From Nocardioides sp. HDW12B (GTDB lineage: Bacteria; Actinomycetota; Actinomycetes; Propionibacteriales; Nocardioidaceae), in the NCBI RefSeq assembly GCF_011299595.1, contig NZ_CP049867.1:434001-498000 (forward strand): a stretch of DNA of 64,000 nucleotides, given 5' to 3'. Below are positions 1 through 8,022 of this stretch, in pieces (the stretch's first letter is position 1; each line of letters opens with the position of its first letter). The position numbers and the translations under genes were made by a program. A model generated the notes under the pieces. The model had not been told where the DNA came from. It did not search any database and saw nothing but the letters and a program-made list of their open reading frames with translations.

Positions 1-20
1 AGCATGTCGTCAGCTGCTCG

Positions 21-110
21 CGCGGGTAGCCGCGACACGCCGAGGGGACGCGGTTAGCCGCGCACCGCCCTGGCCGATGCGACTCTGGAACAGCCGCGCG
101 GCTAACCGCG
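21..110. promoter_or_regulatory. Three palindromic boxes upstream of the peroxidase gene
   Basis: Three related 14-bp boxes lie upstream of the DyP gene: CGCGGGTAGCCGCG at 21-34, CGCGGTTAGCCGCG from 49, and its exact inverted copy ending at 110. Boxes two and three, each extended by one base, form a perfect 15-bp inverted repeat (49-63 against 96-110). Each box is itself a palindrome with 5-bp arms. The arrangement looks like a set of operators for one dimeric regulator. Which protein binds is unknown, and no regulator gene is visible beside it. Confidence 0.5.
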
Positions 111-148
111 GCGCTGAGCAGATACGAATCCGACAGGAACGAGGCGTC

Positions 149-1603
149 ATGGCACAGGCGAAGGGGGTCCTCCCTAGTAAGGAAGATGACCGGGAGGTCT
201 TGTACAAGAACCCTCGAACCTGCGGCTATTTCATCCCGATTCGAATGCGGCCAGACGTCACCTTGGAGCAGCTCCAGACTTGGTTGTCGTCTCTGGACCA
301 GGCGGTAGACGCACTAGTGGCCCGCGCCGAGCCGACCGGTGGGGAGGAGAAGGGCGAGAAGCTCGCGTCCGTTGCGGTGGGTCTCGCACCTACCTTCTTC
401 GATCGACTCGCAAGCGTTGGCATTCCACTTGAACGCCCCGCGGGCTTCACGCCCGAGGCGGCCCCGCCTTCCCCCAGGTTCGGCCCGGCCGCCGAGCTGC
501 CAGCGGACATGCTCTTCTACGTTGCGTCCGTGATGGAGTTCCGCGTCGAGCAGTTCCTCCGGTACCTGATGTCCTCACCAGTCATCGAAGTCCTGGGGCT
601 GGAGCGCGGGTACCAGCGTGTAGATGAGTCCGAGCCCTTCGGCTATCGCGACGGGGTGCGCAACGTGAAGTCCTCGAAGCGCACCGGGGTGGTTTACGTG
701 CACCGCGACGGCGAACAGCCTGACGAGCCGACGTGGGCCGACGGTGGTACGTACATGGTGACAATGAAGATCCAACAGAAGACGGCAGCATTTGCGAGCC
801 TGGTCGACGACGCGGCCCGCGACGCAGTGATCGGACGCACGAAGGACGGGACGCGGCTGGACCTGCCGTCCGGATCCGACCCCCACCAGGAGTCCGGCGA
901 CGTCCCTGAGTCCCTTCCGCCTGGTTCCCACGTTCGAAAGGCCGGCCCGCGCGGGCACCACGACGACAACGAGATCTTTCGACGCGGCATGCCATACGTC
1001 GAGTTCGTTAACGGGATGGTGCAGGTGGGCCTGCACTTCTGCTCCTTCCAGTCGACGCCGAACCAGTTCGATGCCGTCTTCAACGACTGGATGCTCAACC
1101 AGCAGTTCCCCGCGCGCAGCGACGGGAGCGTCGCCGGACCGGACGCTCTGATGAGCGGCCAGTCGCCCCTCGGGCCCCTGGTCGAGGCGAAGCACGGCGG
1201 GATCTTCTTCGTGCCGCCCCATAACCCAGAGGGCATCGCGGCCACGCTGACACCGACCAAGCCGCACAAGCCCAAGACGGGCCGGCTGGCCATCAACAAG
1301 GTGGTCCGCGACCCGAACGATCCGAGCCGCCGCTTCGAGCGCGCTGGCTTCACGTTCGAGGTCCGCGACGTGTCGGGGGAGGTGATCGAAGGATCGCAGT
1401 TCGCCACCGGGTCCAACGGACGTGGGGTCTGCCCAGCTGAATTGCCGGTGGGGCACACCTACACGCTCGTTGAAACATCGTCACCTCAGGCAAACGTCTC
1501 TCTCGTGCAGCAGCAGTTCACGTTGGAGAAACCGAACCTCTTGCTGCGCGTGGAGAACGTCTTCCAAGCGCCTCCACCTCCGGGCGCCTACGGCGGAATC
1601 TAG
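149..1603 (+). CDS. DyP-type haem peroxidase with C-terminal SpaA/prealbumin-like domain
   Basis: This 484-aa protein is a dye-decolourising-type peroxidase, which uses H2O2 to oxidise phenolic and dye-like substrates through haem. Visible family marks are GYRDG at residues 165-169 (the GxxDG motif with the distal Asp168), the proximal histidine in HVRKAGPR (His261) and the late FFVPP stretch near 353. Residues about 378-472 are an added beta-sandwich like the SpaA/prealbumin-like modules of surface proteins, followed by a proline-rich tail. I see no Tat or Sec signal and no clear encapsulin-loading tail. The ATG at 149 is chosen because GACAGGAACGAGG precedes it; an in-frame ATG at 77 would give a low-complexity extension across the palindromic boxes. 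The fusion is unusual for the family. Confidence 0.85.
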   Translation: MAQAKGVLPSKEDDREVLYKNPRTCGYFIPIRMRPDVTLEQLQTWLSSLDQAVDALVARAEPTGGEEKGEKLASVAVGLAPTFFDRLASVGIPLERPAGFTPEAAPPSPRFGPAAELPADMLFYVASVMEFRVEQFLRYLMSSPVIEVLGLERGYQRVDESEPFGYRDGVRNVKSSKRTGVVYVHRDGEQPDEPTWADGGTYMVTMKIQQKTAAFASLVDDAARDAVIGRTKDGTRLDLPSGSDPHQESGDVPESLPPGSHVRKAGPRGHHDDNEIFRRGMPYVEFVNGMVQVGLHFCSFQSTPNQFDAVFNDWMLNQQFPARSDGSVAGPDALMSGQSPLGPLVEAKHGGIFFVPPHNPEGIAATLTPTKPHKPKTGRLAINKVVRDPNDPSRRFERAGFTFEVRDVSGEVIEGSQFATGSNGRGVCPAELPVGHTYTLVETSSPQANVSLVQQQFTLEKPNLLLRVENVFQAPPPPGAYGGI

Positions 1604-1679
1604 AAGCGACCGCGAATCGCAAGTGAGCGCTTCGCGTGACTCAGGACAACATGCTCAATGTCGAGAGGAGGTAGACGGC

Positions 1680-1796
1680 ATGGCGAAGAGCAAGCCGACT
1701 AAAGCAGCACTGTCCAAGGCGGGAAAGACCCTGGCATCCGGTGGTTCGTCGAAGGGCGCCAAGTCCAAGGCGGGCAGCACGCTGGGTAAGGGTTGA
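1680..1796 (+). CDS. Small lysine/serine/alanine-rich protein (38 aa)
   Basis: A 38-aa ORF begins 76 bp after the peroxidase gene and has a strong Shine-Dalgarno (GAGAGGAGG) about 6 nt before its ATG. The product is very basic, built of Lys, Ser, Ala and Gly, with the near-repeat SKAGKTLAS / SKAGSTLGK, and contains no Cys or hydrophobic segment. Similar short K/S/A/G-rich proteins of unknown function occur in many bacteria (from memory). It is probably co-transcribed with the peroxidase. Function unknown; nucleic acid or polyanion binding is only a guess from charge. Confidence 0.6.
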   Translation: MAKSKPTKAALSKAGKTLASGGSSKGAKSKAGSTLGKG

Positions 1797-1817
1797 TGGC
1801 CTGGACGCGTCTGAGCG

Positions 1818-1849
1818 GGCCGAGTTGAGCAGCGACCCTCGGCTCGGCC
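1818..1849 (+). terminator. Hairpin after the peroxidase/small-protein pair
   Basis: GGCCGAG (1818-1824) and CTCGGCC (1843-1849) form a 7-bp inverted repeat 21 nt past the stop of the 38-aa gene. There is no T tract. It may end transcription before the oppositely oriented ASCH gene. The rest of 1797-2028 shows nothing else convincing. Confidence 0.3.
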
Positions 1850-2028
1850 GCTTGGGATGTCCGGTAGGCGGCGGAATGGCCCATCCTGATGTCGCAGGCC
1901 AAGTACCGCGATCGAGATCCGCCTACCAGTCGTGATGACTCGACATTGCGGAGGACCTCCGACAGTTGAGTCAGTCCATAGTCTTGGGAACCGGCAACCA
2001 CAAATGACCGTGGTGCGCACCTGCGGGC

Positions 2029-2598
2029 TCAGGCGAGTGCTGATGCCTGGATCTGCGTGGTGATGTCGGCGGGGACGTATCGCCAGCTCTGTGGGGGCTG
2101 GATGCCGATGGACCGGATGACGTCGAGGGGGATGGGTTGGACGGCGACGACGCAGTTCAGCTCGAGGGCGAAGGCCTGGTCGGTACCGTCGAAGTAGGCG
2201 TCGTAGTCGGTTTCGTCGATTGCTGCTGCAGTGCCGTACTTGTCCCAGATTTCGATGGGGGTGCCTACCCGTATGCCGGCGAGGTGGGCCCAGCCGACGA
2301 CGGCGCGGGTGGGTGTGGAGGAGTACAGAATGACGAGGGATCCATCGGGGAGATGGGGCCGGGTGCGGCGTAGTTCGACGGTTTTGGAGCCCTCGAGGAT
2401 CGCGTTCGCGTACCGCGGCTTCACCGAGATGAAGAGCGCTCGCTCTTCGGGTTCTTCGTCGAGTGCGTCGTCGGTCGCCACCGGCACGGCGTCTGCCGCG
2501 CTCTGCGTGCGGCGTCCGCGCACGGTAGAGGCGGTCGCTGCTCGAAGACTGGCCTCGAGTGCCTTCACCGCTCCTTGGGCCAGTCGGGGAACTCTCAT
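2029..2598 (-). CDS. ASCH-domain protein
   Basis: The 189-aa product has an N-terminal ~55-residue basic and low-complexity arm and then an ASCH (PUA-like) domain starting at about residue 55, with the hallmark pattern SVKPRYANAILEGSKTVELR near residues 58-77. ASCH domains bind or process RNA or modified nucleotides and are often found next to toxins and acetyltransferases. Its ATG overlaps the stop of the upstream 704-aa gene by 4 nt (ATGA), so the two are translationally coupled. The precise activity cannot be read from sequence. Confidence 0.75.
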   Translation of the reverse strand: MRVPRLAQGAVKALEASLRAATASTVRGRRTQSAADAVPVATDDALDEEPEERALFISVKPRYANAILEGSKTVELRRTRPHLPDGSLVILYSSTPTRAVVGWAHLAGIRVGTPIEIWDKYGTAAAIDETDYDAYFDGTDQAFALELNCVVAVQPIPLDVIRSIGIQPPQSWRYVPADITTQIQASALA

Positions 2599-4709
2599 CG
2601 GCGAATCCCCTCCTCATACAGCCGCTTGAACCACACTGTGTCGACCGGCACTGGCGACTGAAGCGTCAACCTAGCAGTGCCTCTCGACAGTTCCTGGGCC
2701 CGTGCCAGGGGGATCGGGCGGCCGAAAATTTCGGTGTCGGCGAACCGTAGGGCGTTCACTGTGCCGCGCTTGTCGGCGACCGCTCGGACTTGATGGAGGG
2801 TAAGGACGCCGATGTTGGCGAACTCTCGGTGGAGAACCTCCGGGGTACCAGTGACGCTTTCGACGAGCCTGGAGCAGGCGACGAGCTCTTGGTCGCGGGC
2901 GCTGGAGTACCACAGAATGCGACCGGGGGCCGCGGGTCGGCTCTGTCCACTCCGGTAGTAGACGTGTTCGCGGGACAGGCCGAGCTCGGCGGGTCGGGCG
3001 AGGAGTGTTGGTACGTGCCCGAGGAGGTCGTCGGCGAAAACACCGCGGATGGGCACGATGTAGGTGGGCAGGTCGGGGTCGAGGACCTTGGCCGGCCAAA
3101 GGAGCCGTTCGAACTCGGATGCCTCGGCTGTCGATCCGAGGTGGGTGGGTAGGACGAGACCGGACTCGGTCACTGCTTCGCCCGCCGCCCGGACCTCGGC
3201 CCAGGTGCCGATGGTGGTGAGGACGATAGCGGTAGGGCTGTTGGTCGCGGTGTCGGTTCTGAAGCCATCTCGGTCGAGTTCGGCGGCGATGGCGGCCGGA
3301 AGGTGTGTGTCGGTGAGTCGGACCGTGGTGAGGGCCAACTGTGCGGCCCTGCGGCGCAGCGTTCGCGAGATCTGGCGGGCGATCGTGGGGAGTAGTGGTC
3401 CACGCCGAATGCGAAGGAGGGATACCTCGAGGGTGGTTTCATTCGGTTGGGCTGCCCAGATCGCGAGGACTTCTCCGGCGGGGGTGAGCATCATCTGGCG
3501 GTCGTCCGTCCCGGCGGTCGTCTCCGCGAGTGATTTGATGAGGGTCCTGAAGTCGACCTTCCGTTCGCCGGAGTCGTTGCCGAGAAGGCCGGTGAGGTTC
3601 TCTGGGTTCCATGTCGCAGCGTCCCCGCGCGTCACTTGGAACTGGGTCTCCTCCAGTTGCACGGGGAGGTAGCTGGCGGCGTCGGCCCGGCGGTCGATGA
3701 ACGCCGGAAGCTCGTCGGGATACAGGACTGCGAAGTCCCTCCCCTCGGCGGCGGTGGGTCCGAGGTAGGTGACGACGTTCTTGTCGCGGGTGACGAACAG
3801 GTCTGCACCGCCGACAATGGCCTCGGCCAGAAGGAGCACGTCTGTCTTCAAGCTGTCGTCCTTGGCGAGAACGTCGTCAGGTACGCCGGCCAGAAGTTTG
3901 TCGCGAAGCTTGCGGATCTCGGTGCGGTCGCCGTTGAGAACCTTCATGCCGCTGGCTGCGGCCGTGTGCAGGAGAGCGTCCCGTTCACGCTTGTCTGCGG
4001 TCCTGTTCAGCTCCTGGGTCAGTGTGAACGGCCTCGCGAGACGAATCTGTTCTGACGCGGCCAGGAGCGCGACGGTGCCCGAGAACCGCTGCCGCCGTTT
4101 CGGCGAGGTGCCGTGCAGGTCGCAGAAAACGTTGTTGTCGACGCCAGCCTCGAGCTGGTCAGGGTCCTCATCGGGCAACGTCAGCAGGTTCGCTACCGAC
4201 TCGTTCTGCTTGACCCACTCCGTCATCGGCTTCTGGGTCTTGCCTCGGCCCGTCCGCCGGCGCACAGGCTCGAATCCGAGGCTCGGCCACTTCTTCGCAG
4301 CCTCCCAGTCGTCGCGGCACTTCAACCGAAGACCGAGCCGATCAGGGCAACGGTCCATCACCGCGTCGATGAGTTGTCGAGCTGCCCCAGAACCTCTCGC
4401 GTCGTCGGTCAGGCACAGGTGGGCGATGCGGGCGTACCAGTCGGCGCGGACCGTGGGGGCGTACAGGCAGTAGCCGGCGAGGGTCTCGGTCCCGTCGGGG
4501 TGGGTTCGAACAGCCAGGACGATGTTGCCGTTCGTTGCCGCTTCCCTGAAGCCGGAGTAAGGCATCGGGCCGAGGCGGTTTCGGTTGGCGTCGCCGAGCT
4601 CGATGACCTTGTCCACCCACTCGGGCGCCATCGCCTCGATGCCGACGATGCGAATGGCGTAGTCGTCGCTGTCGGTGGGGCCCCGAGTCACTTCGTCAGT
4701 CTGACTCAA
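2595..4709 (-). CDS. Multidomain GNAT acetyltransferase / PIN nuclease protein
   Basis: This is a 704-aa protein. Residues ~18-150 look like a GNAT acetyltransferase (acetyl-CoA loop region around LTDDARGSGAARQLIDAVMD). Residues ~185-320 look like a PIN-type RNase fold, with an acidic residue in GVDNNVFCDLHG and the C-terminal pattern ADLFVTRDKNVV. A second GNAT-like stretch (TVRLTDTHLPAAI...GFRTD) follows, then a C-terminal ASCH/EVE-like region. GNAT-PIN fusions linked to ASCH proteins fit toxin or defence modules. The TTG at 4709 is the longest start; the GTG at 4691 is an alternative. It is coupled by 4 nt to the ASCH gene downstream. Acting on RNA is an inference. Confidence 0.65.
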   Translation of the reverse strand: MSQTDEVTRGPTDSDDYAIRIVGIEAMAPEWVDKVIELGDANRNRLGPMPYSGFREAATNGNIVLAVRTHPDGTETLAGYCLYAPTVRADWYARIAHLCLTDDARGSGAARQLIDAVMDRCPDRLGLRLKCRDDWEAAKKWPSLGFEPVRRRTGRGKTQKPMTEWVKQNESVANLLTLPDEDPDQLEAGVDNNVFCDLHGTSPKRRQRFSGTVALLAASEQIRLARPFTLTQELNRTADKRERDALLHTAAASGMKVLNGDRTEIRKLRDKLLAGVPDDVLAKDDSLKTDVLLLAEAIVGGADLFVTRDKNVVTYLGPTAAEGRDFAVLYPDELPAFIDRRADAASYLPVQLEETQFQVTRGDAATWNPENLTGLLGNDSGERKVDFRTLIKSLAETTAGTDDRQMMLTPAGEVLAIWAAQPNETTLEVSLLRIRRGPLLPTIARQISRTLRRRAAQLALTTVRLTDTHLPAAIAAELDRDGFRTDTATNSPTAIVLTTIGTWAEVRAAGEAVTESGLVLPTHLGSTAEASEFERLLWPAKVLDPDLPTYIVPIRGVFADDLLGHVPTLLARPAELGLSREHVYYRSGQSRPAAPGRILWYSSARDQELVACSRLVESVTGTPEVLHREFANIGVLTLHQVRAVADKRGTVNALRFADTEIFGRPIPLARAQELSRGTARLTLQSPVPVDTVWFKRLYEEGIRR

Positions 4710-4768
4710 CCGGCGGCTGTTGTTTGGGAACTACGACCTGAGGGCAGCTCTCCGGGACGGTGACCAAG

Positions 4769-5593
4769 TCACTGGGACGGTCGCAGGTCCGGCGGAAGTC
4801 CTTCCGGATACAGCAGCGACGATGCCTTGGCCATTCGTCGCCACCGGTCGTAAGGGCTCAGATCCGGGTCCACGAGGTTGATGGCGAACTCCAGCCCGAA
4901 GATGCTCATCGCAAACAACGCGCTCTCTCGGTCGCTGGGGATGAGGAGGTCCATCTCCCACACCCGTTGATAGTTCGGGAGGTTCTCCTCGAACAAGTGG
5001 TTCGAGTCGTAGATCCGCTCGACACGCACACCCCACTCCTTCGGCCCTGCGCCATAGCGGGCGAAACGGCGACACAGCTCCAACTCCGGCGCACCGAAAA
5101 TTGACTCCAGGCCCTCGGGGAAGCCCAGGTTTCGGTGCACTAGGTGCTCCAGGCCGGCCTTTGCCACAAACCGGGCAACGTCCCGAGTCGTCGGGGGCTT
5201 CTCTGGGCTGGCGAACATCGCGCCGCGTGGCCAGGTCGCCGTGTCAGGCCCTAGCCGGGCGAGGTCGGAGGCGTCCACCTGCAGGGAGAACGGAATCGGC
5301 AAACGCGGATACCTCTCCAAGCGACCGGGCATCCCGTTGTCCAGAACGACATCCATCCCTGGGATGCGCCCACGCTTGTTCCCCACAGCCTCCAAGTGCC
5401 GCAATGCCAACATCGCCGGCGAGTTCAAGAATGGTCCCTCAACCTTCCGGGCGAAGTAGTTGTTGCACCTGTCGCAGACGAACCCCCGAGGCAGCACCAT
5501 CGTCGTGTTCCCCAGCGACTCCGGCACGATGTGCTCCACGCTCACCGACGAGCTCGAGTCCTCGCGGCAGAACAAGCAACGCTTAGGACTCAT
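4769..5593 (-). CDS. HNH endonuclease
   Basis: A 274-aa HNH-family nuclease. The N-terminus carries two CxxC zinc knuckles (CLFC near residue 5 and CDRC near 40) flanking SVEHIVPESLGN, the first His of the betabetaalpha-metal motif, with CNNYFARKVEGP supplying the Asn/His-type end. This is the layout of the HNH_5-like group. The C-terminal 200 residues are not recognised and may give target specificity. It ends 60 bp before the GNAT/PIN gene start and is on the same strand, so it may be the first gene of a three-gene nucleic-acid-targeting module. Confidence 0.75.
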   Translation of the reverse strand: MSPKRCLFCREDSSSSVSVEHIVPESLGNTTMVLPRGFVCDRCNNYFARKVEGPFLNSPAMLALRHLEAVGNKRGRIPGMDVVLDNGMPGRLERYPRLPIPFSLQVDASDLARLGPDTATWPRGAMFASPEKPPTTRDVARFVAKAGLEHLVHRNLGFPEGLESIFGAPELELCRRFARYGAGPKEWGVRVERIYDSNHLFEENLPNYQRVWEMDLLIPSDRESALFAMSIFGLEFAINLVDPDLSPYDRWRRMAKASSLLYPEGLPPDLRPSQ

Positions 5594-6085
5594 CTACGTC
5601 TCCTTGGGTCTCTGCCGCAGGTCCCCGACTCTAGGAAGCGCCACCGACACCACAGGTCTCCGCATGCGTGCGCCCGCATCCCAGGCTCCGACGGTTACGG
5701 TCGTACCACGACAACCACCCCTGTCGACCTCGAAACCCTTGACCCGCGAACCAGGCGAGGCTCGACGCGCCTCCGAGCGACGCGACAATCGACCTGCAGT
5801 GCTTCGTCTTCCACCGCCCGTCATTCTGGCTTGACGCGACTCGAGCGACGTCGGCAGGCGCGCCCCGTCCCACAAGCTGAACCTCGACCGGACCCGAGTT
5901 GATCAGTCGGCACGCCACCCTCCGAGCGTCCCGGTCGACCCGAGACCGGGACGTCATCCGGGAGGCCTTCGAGGCGGACCCCGCTGCCGGCACGACGATG
6001 TTCGTGCCACCTCAGCACCCAGACGTACTCTCCATGTCGCACGTGCTCTAGCTCCGGGCGACAACGTCGAGCTGCGCCGGAACTT
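5594..6085. other. Intergenic region with decayed coding traces
   Basis: There is no confident gene in these 492 bp. Two weak traces exist. On the minus strand 5631-5993 is open for 120 codons, with a protein-like middle (RLINSGPVEVQLVGRG) but no good ribosome site. On the plus strand a ~50-codon frame ends at the TAG near 6051 (...EADPAAGTTMFVPPQHPDV...). They overlap and cannot both be real. The region separates the HNH module from the last gene of the conjugation operon and may be a junction left by gene loss. Confidence 0.3.
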
Positions 6086-7576
6086 CTAGAGAGCTGACTT
6101 CATCCGGCCGGTGGTGTCGAAGAGCTGGAGTTCGGCTGGGTGGAGTTGATGCTGGACGACGAAGGACCTGTGCTTGATCCGCCACAACCCCTGACCCGTT
6201 CCGAGGGTCGGCAGCAGCGACTGCTCGGTACCGGTCAGCCCGAGCGCGGCGGCTGTGGTGCCGAGCTGGTCAGACTCCTGCCGGTAGACCACGCGGGTCT
6301 CGGCGTTGGCGAGAAGCGACGAGGCCAAGGCGCGCATCGCTGAGCCCTGGTCGCCGACGTTGTCGAGGTCGGAGAGCTTGTGGAAGATCAGCATGTTCGC
6401 GATGCCGTAGTGCCGAGCTAGCCGCCAGTGCGCGTCCATGCGCCGCAGGAGTGCGGGGTGGGACATCAGGCGCCACGCCTCGTCGTAGACGACCCACCGT
6501 TGCCCGCCGGCCGGGTCGAGCAGGGCTGACTCCATCCACGCCGATGCACATGTCATCAGCACCGAGATCAGGGTGGCGTTCTCGGTGACCCGGGAGAGGT
6601 CAAGCGAGATCATCGGCAGGCTCGGGTCGAAGCGGACCGTGCTGGGACCGTCGAAGAGCCCGGCTAGATCGCCTGCCACGAGCCGCCGCAGCGCATGCCC
6701 GACCAGGCGGCCGTCCTCGGTGAGCCGGCCGTCGGTGTCTGTTGTGGGGTCGGGTGTCAGGAGTCGGTCGACGACCATCGGGAGCACCGGCACGTCGGCG
6801 ATCCGGACGCTTTCGGCGAGTGCGACGTCGATGGCGGTGTGCTCCAGTGGAGTGAGTCTGCGGTCTAGCACGGTCTCGGCCAATGCGCCGAGGAGGTCAC
6901 GTCGCCGGGAGGTGACCTGTGCTGCCCACTGGATGTCGTCGGATGCGGCGGGGCGGATTCCCTCGTCGAGCGGGTTCACCCGGTTGGACATCCCGTGCCC
7001 GAGTGCGATGGCCTTGCCGCCGACGGCTTCGGCGACGGCGGTGTGCTCGCCCTTCGGGTCGCCGGGGACGTAGACGCGGCGTCCGAACGGGATCGAGCGG
7101 GTGTAGAGGCTCTTCGCTAACGCTGACTTCCCCGACCCGACGATCCCGGCGAGTACGAGGTTGGGTGCGGTGATCAGTCCGCGGGCGTAGAGCACCCACG
7201 GGTCGTAGACGAACGACGAACCCGAGTAGAGGTCCTGGCCGACGAACACCCCGTCGCTGCCGAGGCCGCCCTCGGCCAGGAACGGGTACGCACCGGCCAG
7301 CGTCGCCGACGTGTCCTGATGCCGCGGTAACCGCAGCCGGCCAGGAGTACGGAGAGCGGCAGGGCCGGGTTCGCCGGACTTGGGCAGCATCACGGTGGCG
7401 CGGCGTTCAGCCGCGAGTGCGTCATGCTTCGACTTCGCCGCGGCCTTCCTGGTGTCGCGGTCCTCGGCGAGCAGTGACTGGGCGGCGGCTCGCCGGGTCC
7501 GGCGGTCGCGGCGGCGCTCGCGTCGGGGAGAGACGAGGACCGCGCTGTGGAGCCGTCCCTCGTTCCAGCCGTTCAT
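6086..7576 (-). CDS. VirB4/TraC-like conjugation ATPase
   Basis: This is a 496-aa P-loop ATPase of the VirB4 type that powers conjugative type IV secretion in actinobacteria. It has a basic N-terminal arm, Walker A GIVGSGKS at residues 144-151, the characteristic VPGDPKGEH stretch after it, and Walker B RWVVYDEAW. It lacks the N-terminal VirB4 region, which is typical here because that part is supplied by the separate SCO6880-type protein. The ATG at 7576 overlaps the stop of the upstream gene (ATGA). It is the last gene of the long minus-strand operon. The VirD4 coupling protein often found next in such operons is absent. Confidence 0.85.
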   Translation of the reverse strand: MNGWNEGRLHSAVLVSPRRERRRDRRTRRAAAQSLLAEDRDTRKAAAKSKHDALAAERRATVMLPKSGEPGPAALRTPGRLRLPRHQDTSATLAGAYPFLAEGGLGSDGVFVGQDLYSGSSFVYDPWVLYARGLITAPNLVLAGIVGSGKSALAKSLYTRSIPFGRRVYVPGDPKGEHTAVAEAVGGKAIALGHGMSNRVNPLDEGIRPAASDDIQWAAQVTSRRRDLLGALAETVLDRRLTPLEHTAIDVALAESVRIADVPVLPMVVDRLLTPDPTTDTDGRLTEDGRLVGHALRRLVAGDLAGLFDGPSTVRFDPSLPMISLDLSRVTENATLISVLMTCASAWMESALLDPAGGQRWVVYDEAWRLMSHPALLRRMDAHWRLARHYGIANMLIFHKLSDLDNVGDQGSAMRALASSLLANAETRVVYRQESDQLGTTAAALGLTGTEQSLLPTLGTGQGLWRIKHRSFVVQHQLHPAELQLFDTTGRMKSAL

Positions 7577-7980
7577 AGCGAGAGCCCCTGGCCGGCTGAC
7601 CGGTGCGGTGCCTCGCTGAGATCCGGGAAGTCGCGGTGGGTGTAGGTGATGCGGGACTCGGCGTTGTGGGCGCTGGCGATGGACTCGGAGACCTGGCGGA
7701 GGATCTCGCCTGCACGGTGGAGTTCCCACGACACCTGATAGGTCGCAACGCGTCCGGCACGGGAGTCGCCGGCCACCCACACCCCCTTCTTGACCTCGCC
7801 GTCGTGAAACGCCGCGAGCTGGTGCAAGGACTGGCTCAACGACGCGATCGCGGACGTGAGCGACCCGAGCACCGAGTAGACCTGGCGCGGGTCATCGATG
7901 GAGCGTGTCGCGTGCGCGAGTGCTCGTAGCGCCGCTTGGACTTCGTCGGCGTCGGCCGCCGGGTTCTCGAACGTGGGCAT
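7573..7980 (-). CDS. Conserved hypothetical conjugation-operon protein
   Basis: A 135-aa soluble, mainly helical protein lies between the SCO6880-type and VirB4 genes, with a strong AAGGAGG 6 nt before its ATG and a 4-nt overlap with VirB4. Heptad-like hydrophobic spacing (SVLGSLTSAIASLSQSLHQL) suggests a coiled coil. I recognise no catalytic motif. Position and coupling suggest an accessory of the secretion ATPase (inference). Confidence 0.65.
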   Translation of the reverse strand: MPTFENPAADADEVQAALRALAHATRSIDDPRQVYSVLGSLTSAIASLSQSLHQLAAFHDGEVKKGVWVAGDSRAGRVATYQVSWELHRAGEILRQVSESIASAHNAESRITYTHRDFPDLSEAPHRSAGQGLSL

Positions 7981-8022
7981 CGCAGCCTCCTTCTCGATGT
8001 GGTTGAGAGCCAGGTGTGGGGC

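Noticed and set aside
1540-1603. An encapsulin cargo-loading tail on the DyP peroxidase
   Set aside because: The C-terminus PPPPGAYGGI does not match the usual loading peptide and no encapsulin gene is nearby.
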